Both the position numbers and the translations under genes were made by a program. From the NCBI RefSeq assembly GCF_019703835.1, contig NZ_AP023055.1, positions 1,240,001 through 1,304,000 on the forward strand: a stretch of 64,000 bases of DNA, read 5' to 3'. The notes under the pieces were generated by a model. It had not been told where the DNA came from, ran no database searches, and saw only the letters and a list, made by a program, of their open reading frames with translations. The first letter of the stretch is position 1. Each line of letters starts with the position of its first letter. Origin of the DNA: Thaumasiovibrio subtropicus. GTDB lineage: Bacteria; Pseudomonadota; Gammaproteobacteria; Enterobacterales; Vibrionaceae. This document shows, one piece after another, positions 1-7,845 of this stretch.

Positions 1-38
1 GCATGAGTGATTAAGTTAACTATTCACACTTAATACAT

Positions 39-374
39 CTAGTCGCCGCTTGGCTTGGGCGCTCGTAACAAGTAAAGCATCAACTTAAGTGGCTGATTGG
101 CGACAACGCTGTGTGGTAGATGGGCGTCCATGAGTACCCATGCCCCCGCGTGAAGTTTTCTCTCTTCTTCTTCAAATGTCATCGTCGCTTCGCCCTCCAA
201 GACTTGTGCAATGGCGGGCACCGCGGCGGTATGCTCTGACATTTCTTCGCCTTCCGCAAAGCCAAATAGCACCGCCCGTAACCGATCGCTCTTGAAAACA
301 GGCCGGCTCGTAATGCCGACACGTGGAATCTCTATCTCCGCCGCAAGATCCTCGTAAAGTGTATACTCAAACAT
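39..374 (-). CDS. Small cupin-domain protein
   Basis: A 111-residue protein with the single conserved β-barrel of the cupin superfamily. The central part (residues about 35-100) alternates short strands and glycine turns, and the PHSV motif near residue 87 fits the second cupin box. The first box is weak: it has one His (SEHTAAVPAI) where metal cupins usually have HxH, so metal binding is uncertain. Its start codon overlaps the end of the upstream methyltransferase gene by 8 bases, which points to translational coupling. It is the last gene of a three-gene unit that begins behind a Fur-like box. The substrate is unknown; cupins of this size are often sensors, isomerases or dioxygenases. Confidence 0.8.
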   Translation of the reverse strand: MFEYTLYEDLAAEIEIPRVGITSRPVFKSDRLRAVLFGFAEGEEMSEHTAAVPAIAQVLEGEATMTFEEEERKLHAGAWVLMDAHLPHSVVANQPLKLMLYLLRAPKPSGD

Positions 375-1182
375 GGTGCTGCTCCTTCTTCTTTGCTACT
401 AGCGTTACCGCTGCCAAATGATCTCGATGTTTCCGAAATATTCGCCGCATGCCAAACACACGTTTTCTGGCATCAGGTTTTAAAATGAGGTTCTTAGCAA
501 TGCGAAGGAAACCCAGCACCCCTTCATCATCGATCATCCGGCGAGGCTCCAGTAGATGCATAGGCGCAACATGTTCAACAACCACCTCAAAACCCGCACC
601 TTCGAGTAAGTCACACCATTCTTGCACCGATAATGGCTTAGCCGGATGTTTTATCGTGTCGGAAATCTCTTTCTGAATGCGCCGTTTTTGAACGTCACTC
701 AATGTGTTCGGAACCAAACAAAGCTCATGAATACCGTAGCGTCCTCCCGATCTTAAAATGCGTGCAGCCTCATCAACAATTGCTTGCTTTTTAGTATCAC
801 TTTGCATCGTTAACATGGCTTCACCATAGACAACCGTCGCGCACTCTGCGCTCAAACAAGTCGACTGAGCATTACCCACTAAGCAAATCTGACGATCGCC
901 GTTCAAGTACTGGCTGACTAACTGAGCCGCCTTTTCATTTTGCTCTATTGCGGTATAGCTTCGCGGTCTTTTTTGCAGACATAGGTTCGCGGTAAACCCC
1001 ATTCCAGGCGCAAACTCCACCACGTCATCCTGTTCACCAATTGCCAGTCCAGACAACATTGCCTGCGTCATGGCTTTCCCTCCGGGCCGCAGCACTTTCT
1101 TACCTAGTTGTGCCAATACCCAATGACCCGCTTTCTTATCAATATCCCGCTCTGAATCGGGCAGGGTTTTTATATCATTCAT
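367..1182 (-). CDS. Class I SAM-dependent methyltransferase
   Basis: A 271-residue Rossmann-type methyltransferase. Motif I reads VVEFAPGMGF at about residues 54-63, with an acidic residue ending the next strand (YTAIEQNEKA, about 73-82), and a later VVYGEAMLTM segment fits motif IV. The start was set at the ATG at 1182 rather than at the longer open frame, because GGAGG lies just upstream. This ATG overlaps the stop of the preceding 28-codon reading frame (ATATGA), so translation is probably coupled. The C-terminal 70 residues are rich in basic residues. The acceptor molecule is unknown. Together with the cupin and the membrane peptide it forms an apparently iron-controlled unit. Confidence 0.85.
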   Translation of the reverse strand: MNDIKTLPDSERDIDKKAGHWVLAQLGKKVLRPGGKAMTQAMLSGLAIGEQDDVVEFAPGMGFTANLCLQKRPRSYTAIEQNEKAAQLVSQYLNGDRQICLVGNAQSTCLSAECATVVYGEAMLTMQSDTKKQAIVDEAARILRSGGRYGIHELCLVPNTLSDVQKRRIQKEISDTIKHPAKPLSVQEWCDLLEGAGFEVVVEHVAPMHLLEPRRMIDDEGVLGFLRIAKNLILKPDARKRVFGMRRIFRKHRDHLAAVTLVAKKKEQHHV

Positions 1183-1265
1183 ATTGCCTCCAGCAGCAAC
1201 GGCAATGTAAAAAGTAAGACTGCACAAATCGCAATCCAACGAAAACGATGGCTGATACCTTCCAT
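1179..1265 (-). CDS. 28-residue membrane peptide, first gene of the Fur-type operon
   Basis: A very short reading frame starting at the ATG at 1265 behind GGAGGTGTC, one of the best Shine-Dalgarno sites in the region. The product is a basic N-terminus (MEGISHRFRW) followed by one hydrophobic helix of about 15 residues ending LLLEAI. Its stop overlaps the methyltransferase start. The arrangement fits either a real single-pass membrane peptide or a translated leader that couples expression of the next gene. I recognise no family. The strong ribosome site and overlap argue that it is translated; its function is unknown. Confidence 0.6.
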   Translation of the reverse strand: MEGISHRFRWIAICAVLLFTLPLLLEAI

Positions 1266-1274
1266 GACACCTCC

Positions 1275-1302
1275 AATTGAGAACGATTCTTTTTTCATAA
1301 TA
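1275..1302 (-). promoter_or_regulatory. Fur-like box overlapping a -10 element
   Basis: On the minus strand a TATTAT -10 element (1297-1302) is followed at once by a dyad whose plus-strand form is TTGAGAACGATTCTT (1277-1291). Against the 7-1-7 Fur pattern TGATAATGATTATCA it matches 10 of 15 positions by hand alignment. The position, over the expected start of transcription and about 10 bases before the first ribosome site, suits repression by Fur when iron is plentiful. No good -35 hexamer is visible. Confidence 0.5.
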
Positions 1303-1386
1303 CAGAGAGGGTTGGAAAAGCGGACTTGACGATTGTCAATATCTAGGAGAGATTGCTGTAAACCTGCGTACACCATACACACCAGT

Positions 1387-1417
1387 ATACTCAAGCAACT
1401 TCAATATGCTTGAGTAT
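1387..1417. repeat. Hairpin made of two TATACTCAAG-type ends
   Basis: A perfect 11-bp inverted repeat, ATACTCAAGCA (1387-1397) and TGCTTGAGTAT (1407-1417), with a 9-base loop. The arms match the termini of the 265-bp elements at 3424 and 52734, so this looks like a collapsed copy of that family retaining only the ends. It lies between the lipoprotein operon and the Fur-type promoter and could also end transcription of the lipoprotein genes. Confidence 0.7.
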
Positions 1418-1431
1418 GTAGCGCTAAACAA

Positions 1432-2511
1432 TTAATCGCAAACGTTATTACCACACGCCATGATGTTTAAAACTGAGTTATTTTTAAAATAACCTTTGTG
1501 AGTATTTACTGGGTCAGAATACAACCACAGCCAAGTACGGCCATTACTGACAGGAATACTTAAAAAAGGGTAGTCCCCTTTGCTAAACACATCACTTCTT
1601 AACTGATAACTGAGCAAATCATTTGGATCAGAAAAGGAAATGATTTTAACATTTTCTTTTATCTCGTTTTTTCTTACGTCTATGTTTTTGTATCGGTTAA
1701 TATTTAAGGCGATAATTTCCATTGAAGAAGGTACGTCTAGCGTACGTCTTTCTTCTAGTTCTTCTTTTTTAACGCCAGCAAAGTCTGTTCTAAACTCATT
1801 TGAGCTTCTAATGATATCACCTCTCCTACAAGTACCTAAATAATCGAGTAGTGGTAACTGATTAGACGATAAGTAGAATGCTTCGACCTTACCAAGCAAC
1901 TTTTCTGCTATCTCTGTTTGTTTACCACATACGAGTGCGTCACGAAGAATAGTGCTTCCAAGGCTCTCGCTAATTAGATAGACATTATCTAATTCGTCAT
2001 TCAAGACAGACTCCGCTATCATGTTCAATGATGAAGACATTTGAGACTTCATGGTATCACCATACCAAGGTGACGCATAAGCGATAACGTCAGCTAAACA
2101 TTCACTCACCAATTTGTCTTTTACTTCTTTGTTAAGATAGGCTGTTTTTAAATTGTAAGCCTCAACAGGTTCATCAGGAAACAGTCCATTTCTAACCTTT
2201 AGCGCAAATACCTTAAGCGAGTAACTCCCTCTTACTAGTTTGTACTCATCAAATAATAAGTTATCACTATCACTTTTAACGATATTCGCTGACATTGCTT
2301 CAGCCAATGCGGCGACCTTTTTATTTGCCCACCCATCATTGTGCTCGCACATTCCATGCAGCATAACAAGCACATTCTGTTTCCCATCCTCGTAAATTGG
2401 CTCAATACCAAGAGACTCGTATTCCGAACGGTAGCTGTCTTTGATAGGATCATAAGGGGTAGCACAACCCAGTATAAGCATGCATGCCATTATCACTATT
2501 AACGTTTTCAT
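1432..2511 (-). CDS. Lipoprotein with α/β-hydrolase fold
   Basis: A 359-residue lipoprotein. The start at 2511 follows GAGGAAAAATAAT and gives a short signal peptide ending in the lipobox LILGC, with the lipidated Cys at residue 16. The oxyanion-hole motif VMLHG lies at about residues 49-53. The likely nucleophile is Ser183 in SESLGS, a variant of the usual GxSxG elbow. An esterase or lipase activity at the membrane is inferred, but the substrate is unknown. It follows another lipoprotein gene after a single base and the two surely form one transcript. There is no neighbouring secretion or toxin gene to suggest a more exact job. Confidence 0.75.
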   Translation of the reverse strand: MKTLIVIMACMLILGCATPYDPIKDSYRSEYESLGIEPIYEDGKQNVLVMLHGMCEHNDGWANKKVAALAEAMSANIVKSDSDNLLFDEYKLVRGSYSLKVFALKVRNGLFPDEPVEAYNLKTAYLNKEVKDKLVSECLADVIAYASPWYGDTMKSQMSSSLNMIAESVLNDELDNVYLISESLGSTILRDALVCGKQTEIAEKLLGKVEAFYLSSNQLPLLDYLGTCRRGDIIRSSNEFRTDFAGVKKEELEERRTLDVPSSMEIIALNINRYKNIDVRKNEIKENVKIISFSDPNDLLSYQLRSDVFSKGDYPFLSIPVSNGRTWLWLYSDPVNTHKGYFKNNSVLNIMACGNNVCD

Positions 2512-2512
2512 A

Positions 2513-3391
2513 TTATTTTTCCTCACTGTCCGAAGGCGATATTTCATCCATAACTTTGTCGACAACCCTTGATTTATTGCTGGACAAAGCCTCAAGTAGC
2601 GCTTTTTTTGCTTTCGTTTCAATTGAAGCATCAGTTACAGCGACAAAAACTGTCAGCTCATGATATTGATAAGGGTTACGAAGAATATAACTGCATGATT
2701 TAGTACGATCGCAAGATTGGATTTGTTTCAGTCCGTCTACGTCTTTAGAAAGTAAATACTCCTTGTAAGGAGAAGGCGGTGCATCGATAAGAAAATCATA
2801 GGTTATACTTTTACTATCTTGTCTGACCTTAAACTCGCCTATTGGGCCATCAAACAAAGTGTATCGCGTATAGATTCCTCCGTCATAGTTATACGTTTCC
2901 CAAAGCAGATAATAATTCACATCTAGCTTAGTGTCGGTATCACTATCCTGGGTAAAAGTTGAAGCCCAAGAAAAATCCTCTCCCACTGAAAACTGAAATG
3001 GCACTAGGTAAGGCTTTACTTCTTTATCAGCTATCAGTTGACTAACTTCAACAAAGTTGTTGTTTTGTTCCCCGATCTTCCAAACCATTTTAAAATCATC
3101 TTTTTCACCATCTCGTCTAACGACACAAGTAGACTGAGCAGAAAACGTATAAACCTTCGATGATTTTTCTAAGTCCTTAATTAACTCATCTTCCAACTCA
3201 TCGATTAGCCACTCTAATCCTTTTTTTATTAAGGTCTCTTCAATACCTCTCGCAACCACTTGATCAGGGGATGCAAGACACTGCTCTGAAGCTACTGAAA
3301 GAGAAGCAATATCATTTGTTTCTACAAGATAAGTGGATTTACAGCCCAACATTAACATTGGGAGAAAAACCAAAATCCATTTCCAATTCAT
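2513..3391 (-). CDS. Lipoprotein of unknown function
   Basis: A 292-residue protein with a signal peptide ending in the lipobox LMLGC (lipidated Cys at 17), so it is expected at the outer or inner membrane facing the periplasm. The mature part is rich in aromatic and acidic residues and contains alternating β-strand-like stretches; it has three or four Cys and ends in an acidic tail (SPSDSEEK). I recognise no family. It is the first gene of a two-gene operon with the hydrolase-type lipoprotein, so the pair may act together at the cell envelope. Confidence 0.75.
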   Translation of the reverse strand: MNWKWILVFLPMLMLGCKSTYLVETNDIASLSVASEQCLASPDQVVARGIEETLIKKGLEWLIDELEDELIKDLEKSSKVYTFSAQSTCVVRRDGEKDDFKMVWKIGEQNNNFVEVSQLIADKEVKPYLVPFQFSVGEDFSWASTFTQDSDTDTKLDVNYYLLWETYNYDGGIYTRYTLFDGPIGEFKVRQDSKSITYDFLIDAPPSPYKEYLLSKDVDGLKQIQSCDRTKSCSYILRNPYQYHELTVFVAVTDASIETKAKKALLEALSSNKSRVVDKVMDEISPSDSEEK

Positions 3392-3423
3392 AGTTAAACC
3401 TCCTATAGCCCAATTAAATTCTT

Positions 3424-3688
3424 TATATTTATGCGACCTAAAGAAGCGTAATCACAGGAACTTCTCGGCTTGTCATCAACAGGCTGTTTTCAAGATGTCG
3501 TAGGCTAAAACAAAAAACAGTCATCCACTAAATGGACCCGAAAACACGCGCAATGCAAAACACCTTGCATCCCAGAGTCAGTGTTAAAGGTGCTTGGAAG
3601 TGGCATACATTCCTTCGTACTTTACTCAAAATCAATGCACTAACCCGATTTTGATGCCGTCATCTAGAAGTCGCTTAGGTATATATAT
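3424..3688. repeat. Diverged 265-bp inverted-repeat element, copy A
   Basis: This stretch aligns by eye along its whole length with the cleaner copy at 52734-52997. Shared landmarks are the left end (TATATTTATGCGACC here), the block around CTTCTCGGCTTG, the GTTAAAGGTG and CATTCCTTCG blocks, and the right end GCTTAGGTATATA. No open reading frame of note lies inside. It looks like an old, non-coding miniature element that moved with help from elsewhere. The exact ends are uncertain by a few bases. Confidence 0.65.
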
Positions 3689-4058
3689 AAATGCCTAGAT
3701 CAAGACCCTATATTGTCAAACATTTCAAACAAAAACTGAGTCATGACAAAAAAATAATAGTAAAAATGCGATGTAACAAACAGTTAGATGATTTGGATTG
3801 GGAAAACGAGAGACCGTCAGTTCGACACCAGTTTCAAAGTCATATGCCGACTTTTTATGCCTTCTACGAAGTTCCCTACAAATACAACTATCAGCTAGTG
3901 AGCATGCAACCTAGCAACTATGTCTAGTGATATATACTTCTCGATAACTGCCTCGCAACAGCACTTTATTTCAACGCTCAAACATATATCCAGTCACATA
4001 ATGGTTTTTTTCACTCCCTTTGAGTGAAATTAGTAATTTGTTTTTACAGGAGAGAAAA
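3689..4058. other. Intergenic region upstream of the serine hydrolase
   Basis: About 370 bases. A 78-codon open frame at 3691 has no ribosome site and no protein-like composition and is not called. A small perfect hairpin, TTCACTC (4010-4016) and GAGTGAA (4022-4028) with loop CCTTT, lies just before the ribosome site of the next gene and may influence its mRNA. The promoter of the hydrolase is presumably here but I cannot place it with confidence. Confidence 0.45.
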
Positions 4059-5495
4059 ATGAGAAAGGCTGCATTCACATTCGTTATGCTAAGTGCGATT
4101 TCGCCATTGAGTAATGCCACGGGTAACTTAATCGACGCCATAGAATCTAACCTCTATTCCCCCATCGAAATTGTGGGGGACGCGCCCTCAACGTTACAAC
4201 AACGCATGGCGCACTATCAGGTTCCGGGCTTGGTGATCGCCGTCATCAATGATCATGAACTGGCCTGGGTTAAAGGGTATGGTGTCAAGGAGGCTGGAAA
4301 GGCCGCGCCTGTTACAGAAGAGACGCTCTTTCAAGTCGCCTCAATCAGTAAAGCCGTCACATCAACAGCAGTGCTCCACTTAGCAAGCCAAGATAAAATT
4401 GATTTGGACAAAGAAGCGAACGACTACCTCACCAGTTGGAAAGTGCCGGATTCAAAACACACCACCCATCATCCAGTATTAGTGCGCCATTTTATCAATC
4501 ATACCAGCGGCCTAAGTCAACATGGTTTTCCGGGATACCCTATCGACCAGCCTGTACCTAATGCGGCTCAGATACTGACAGGCGAAGCGCCCGCTAACAC
4601 TGAAGCGGTCCACTCCATTCTTCCGCCAGGCATTTCGTTAAAATACTCTGGCGGAGGATACACTGCCCTGCAGCAACTGCTCATTGACCACTTTGATATC
4701 CCTTTCGCGGCGCTCTTAGAACAGACACTGCTCTCACCACTCAAGATGGAGAACAGCACATTTGAGCTACCTTTACCTGAATCAAAATCGGCGCAAGTCG
4801 CCACTGGCCATCCGCAAAATGGGCTGCCTATTGAAGGTCGCTATCATCAATTTCCTGAGCTCGCTGCCGCTGGTCTTTGGACAACCGCCCCCGACCTCGC
4901 CAAGTTTATTATCGAAATCCAAACAGCCTTAAAAGGCGGAGAGAGCCATCTCATTGATCAGAAAACCGCAAAGACACTCACCTCACCCAGCATTGTGCCT
5001 TACCATGGCATGGGCTATTTCTTAAATGACTATCAACGCGACGGTAATGGGTACTTTGAGCATTCTGGCTGGAACTATGGGTATGTGTCCCGCTTCGTCG
5101 CTCATACTCAGTCGGGGCAAGGTGTCATCGTGCTGACAAACGCCAATCAGCCGGGAATATTGTCTGAGATTGTTAATAGTGTTGCTAAAGCCTACGAATG
5201 GCAGGATTTCTCTATCGCGCAACGCACACCTAAGACAATCACAGAGGATGAAATCACGCTGGCTATCGGCACTTATCGCCATGAAAACGGCTACGAGATG
5301 TCAATCTTCCGAGAAGGTAAGCGACTCTTTATCCAGTTCCCTGAGCAAGAGAAAAAAGAGCTGATTAAAACCGCCGATTACACCTTCATTCGACGAGATT
5401 TAGAAACACCGATGATCATTTCACATCAAGACGATGGCGTAGGTCTGGCATTTGTCAATCCAGATGGTTCAAGAACTGAGTACACGAAGCGCTAG
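4059..5495 (+). CDS. Serine hydrolase of the class C β-lactamase family
   Basis: A 478-residue secreted or periplasmic protein with a signal peptide over residues 1-20. The start at 4059 follows AGGAG. The active-site tetrad SxxK is SISK at residues 95-98 (Ser95, Lys98). The second motif is YSG at 196-198, where true AmpC enzymes have YxN, and the third is HSG in FEHSGWNYG, in place of KTG. These variants are typical of the broad β-lactamase-like esterase or D-aminopeptidase group, so an antibiotic-resistance role is not supported. The last 90 residues form a separate β-rich domain like the DUF3471 tail of such enzymes. It is a single-gene unit. Confidence 0.85.
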   Translation: MRKAAFTFVMLSAISPLSNATGNLIDAIESNLYSPIEIVGDAPSTLQQRMAHYQVPGLVIAVINDHELAWVKGYGVKEAGKAAPVTEETLFQVASISKAVTSTAVLHLASQDKIDLDKEANDYLTSWKVPDSKHTTHHPVLVRHFINHTSGLSQHGFPGYPIDQPVPNAAQILTGEAPANTEAVHSILPPGISLKYSGGGYTALQQLLIDHFDIPFAALLEQTLLSPLKMENSTFELPLPESKSAQVATGHPQNGLPIEGRYHQFPELAAAGLWTTAPDLAKFIIEIQTALKGGESHLIDQKTAKTLTSPSIVPYHGMGYFLNDYQRDGNGYFEHSGWNYGYVSRFVAHTQSGQGVIVLTNANQPGILSEIVNSVAKAYEWQDFSIAQRTPKTITEDEITLAIGTYRHENGYEMSIFREGKRLFIQFPEQEKKELIKTADYTFIRRDLETPMIISHQDDGVGLAFVNPDGSRTEYTKR

Positions 5496-5516
5496 ATGAT
5501 TGATGTCGCAAACGTG

Positions 5517-6137
5517 TCAAGCCGGCCAAATGAGGGCGATTAACTCTCTCACTACCGGATAAATAGACCAAACGAGTAGCAGTGCCATGCTGATGTTAAA
5601 TGCGCGGCGCTGCTTTTCGGACTTCAGTAACTTGGTCATCTTTGAACCAAACCACAGCCATACCCCAACACTTGGAAAGCTGGCAATGAAGAAAACCGCG
5701 GTTATCAGCAGTGCCTGTGCAAGATAGTTTACGTCTGAACCTTGCATAAATGCCGTCACCGCACCCAGCGCGACCACCCACGCCTTGGCATTCACCCATT
5801 GAAACATCGCGCCTTTCAGAAAGCCCAAAGGCTTGGTTTGCTTATCCCCGCTCCCTGTACCTTCCGCACTGGCAATTAACCAGGAGAGGTACAGCAGATA
5901 ACTTGTCCCCAACACTTTCAGCCCCAGTTGCAGATTGGGAAACATAACGAAAACCTGTCCAAGACCAATACCCATTAAAAACAGCATAAAGCTAAAGCCA
6001 ATACAGATGCCCGCTAACAATGGGAGGCTTCGTTTCACACCAAAATTGACACCCGACGTCATCACCATCAAGTTGTTAGGCCCCGGCGTCGCACTGGATA
6101 CCACCGCAAACACGACCACTGACCAAAGATACTCCAT
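5517..6137 (-). CDS. LysE/RhtB-family amino-acid exporter
   Basis: A 206-residue inner-membrane protein with about six helices. The N-terminus carries the family hallmark TPGPNNL (residues about 17-23 from the chosen start), followed by a Gly-rich second helix. The ATG at 6137, behind GAGAGGG, is preferred over the longer frame. Family members export amino acids or their derivatives (threonine, homoserine, lysine, arginine) by proton exchange. The gene is divergent from an XRE-cupin regulator 200 bases away, the usual arrangement for a ligand-controlled exporter. The exact substrate cannot be read from the sequence. Confidence 0.88.
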   Translation of the reverse strand: MEYLWSVVVFAVVSSATPGPNNLMVMTSGVNFGVKRSLPLLAGICIGFSFMLFLMGIGLGQVFVMFPNLQLGLKVLGTSYLLYLSWLIASAEGTGSGDKQTKPLGFLKGAMFQWVNAKAWVVALGAVTAFMQGSDVNYLAQALLITAVFFIASFPSVGVWLWFGSKMTKLLKSEKQRRAFNISMALLLVWSIYPVVRELIALIWPA

Positions 6138-6335
6138 CACTACCCTCTCACTTCCCATCCCCATTCACTGCATCCGATCACCAAGTAATAGACTCAAGCG
6201 ACTTCAAATTGTTTGCGTGTGGGTCTTGACCTTAATGACGTTTATTCCGAACATACTGGTCATTAAATCGAACAGATAATCATCAGTTTGTCGAAGTTTT
6301 ACCCGTTCGTCAAATTGAACGTGGAGTTTTTTAAA

Positions 6336-6902
6336 TTGAACAAGACAGTTCACTCTAAAGCACCGATAGCACAAATTGCCAAGGCGATTAATGAAGAGCG
6401 AAAGCGTGCTGGTCTTTCGTTATCTGAAGTCGCAAAGCAAGCCGGCATTGCGAAATCAACGTTATCGCAATTAGAAAATGGCAATGGGAATCCGAATATT
6501 GAAACGCTGTGGGCCATCTGTCATGTACTGGATATTCCCTTTTCGAGGCTCATCGAGCCCGCAGAGCCACGCGTCACACTCATACGTAATGGCGAAGGAG
6601 TCTCTGTATTGTCAGAGCATAGTGACTATGAGGCCACCTTGCTTTCGGTGTGTCCCGGGTACGCCAAACGCGACCTTTATACCTTGGCCGTCAACCCAGG
6701 CTCAGTAAAATATTCTGATCCTCATAATGCTGGTGTCATCGAGCACGTGTTGATAGCGCAAGGTAAAGCCCGTGTTGGGCTCATCAACGAAGCCCACATT
6801 CTCAATCATGGCGACTACATCAGCTATCCCGGTGATCAACCCCATTTGTTTGAAGCACTTGAAGAAAACACGCTCGCCATATTGATCTCAGAGTACCGTT
6901 GA
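6336..6902 (+). CDS. XRE-type regulator with C-terminal cupin domain
   Basis: Residues about 8-65 form a Cro/C1 helix-turn-helix (the recognition region includes AGIAKSTLSQLENG) and the last 80 residues form a small cupin that normally binds an effector. The open frame runs back to a TTG at 6288, but no ribosome site is seen there. The TTG at 6336, with GGAG nine bases before it, is chosen, giving 188 residues. It is divergent from the LysE-type exporter gene and most likely controls it in response to an amino acid or related compound. Similar regulators include the SutR/YdcN group. Confidence 0.82.
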   Translation: MNKTVHSKAPIAQIAKAINEERKRAGLSLSEVAKQAGIAKSTLSQLENGNGNPNIETLWAICHVLDIPFSRLIEPAEPRVTLIRNGEGVSVLSEHSDYEATLLSVCPGYAKRDLYTLAVNPGSVKYSDPHNAGVIEHVLIAQGKARVGLINEAHILNHGDYISYPGDQPHLFEALEENTLAILISEYR

Positions 6903-7127
6903 AACATAGAGGCAGGCATCTAAATGTGTAAAGTTCAGGTAGCACCCCAACGAGATCAAGCCAAAGGTATGAAAGCGAAATAGTTAGGAGAGTTTCGCTT
7001 CTTATCACGCACTACAACGAGATTATCGTTGCGCTAGGCCAGCAAAACAGTGCTTTCCAAACCAACAAAGATATTCTCAATGTGACAGCAACTAAAGGCT
7101 ACTCAGCTAAAGTACCCGGCTGTTACA

Positions 7128-7838
7128 CTAATAGTTAAGCGCGGCGTAAACTTGAGCGTCAATCTGCTCTTGAGTTGCATCTTGAGTTCTATGCCATGTA
7201 ACACCATCTCTTTGTTGCGTAGCAGGTACACCACCTATTATAGAGTTCCTAGGCGTGTTCCCCTTTACTATCGCACCAGCAGCAAGTATTGAGCCAGAAC
7301 CAATATTAGATCCTTTCAAAATAGAGACTTTTTCACAGACCCACACATGCTTACCGATATGGATACTTTTGGGGGAATTGGTGATTTCTCGCTTCATGAT
7401 ATCTATCACGGCGTGGGAGTCTGTTGTGCGTAAAATAATGCCGTATGAGAACATACAGTCTTCTTCAACCACAATCTTACTCCCCCGTTGAGCAACAAAA
7501 GTAGTATCCTGAGCGGTCACCTTCTTATGAATATGAACCAAATTATGCTCACCCTGCAACAGAACACATATTCCCAATTCAAAATCTATGGGTGTTTCAC
7601 CATCAAGCCTAAGTAGATTGTTACTTCCAAGTAAGGTTACTTCTGCACGTAACCTAGTATTTTTACGAATAGTTATCTTATTTCCTTTCCCTAAGACACC
7701 ATTAATCGAACACTGTATACTGCAAGTGTTCTCATCCTCAAACTCAATGTAATTATCTACTTCCTTACAATTACCAGAAAAGGAAAATCCCAAAGATTCT
7801 AGATACTCGTGGTCATTTCTAATGTTGAAAATATGCAT
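7128..7838 (-). CDS. Hexapeptide-repeat acyltransferase, last gene of the peptide cluster
   Basis: A 236-residue left-handed β-helix protein. Imperfect hexapeptide turns run from about residue 40 to 210, ending with the classic acetyltransferase coil (IGSGSILAAGAIVKGNTPRN, then IIGGVPATQ). The likely catalytic His lies in the SIHIGKHVWV segment. Enzymes of this type move acetyl or other acyl groups from CoA or carrier proteins to sugars or amino groups. It sits 7 bases after the ABC exporter gene and shares its A+T-rich base use, so it is probably part of the cluster: either tailoring the peptide or its sugar, or giving self-protection. I cannot tell which. Confidence 0.82.
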   Translation of the reverse strand: MHIFNIRNDHEYLESLGFSFSGNCKEVDNYIEFEDENTCSIQCSINGVLGKGNKITIRKNTRLRAEVTLLGSNNLLRLDGETPIDFELGICVLLQGEHNLVHIHKKVTAQDTTFVAQRGSKIVVEEDCMFSYGIILRTTDSHAVIDIMKREITNSPKSIHIGKHVWVCEKVSILKGSNIGSGSILAAGAIVKGNTPRNSIIGGVPATQQRDGVTWHRTQDATQEQIDAQVYAALNY

Positions 7839-7845
7839 GGTATAC

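Noticed and set aside
3691..3927. 78-codon open frame after repeat copy A
   Set aside because: No ribosome site, unusual composition, and it begins at the repeat boundary.
4059..5495. Antibiotic-resistance β-lactamase
   Set aside because: The YSG and HSG motifs differ from AmpC; the protein fits the esterase or peptidase-like branch better.
7000..7138. Plus-strand stretch with some protein character (ends VPGCYTNS)
   Set aside because: No start codon or ribosome site and no recognisable family; at most a short gene remnant converging on the acyltransferase gene.
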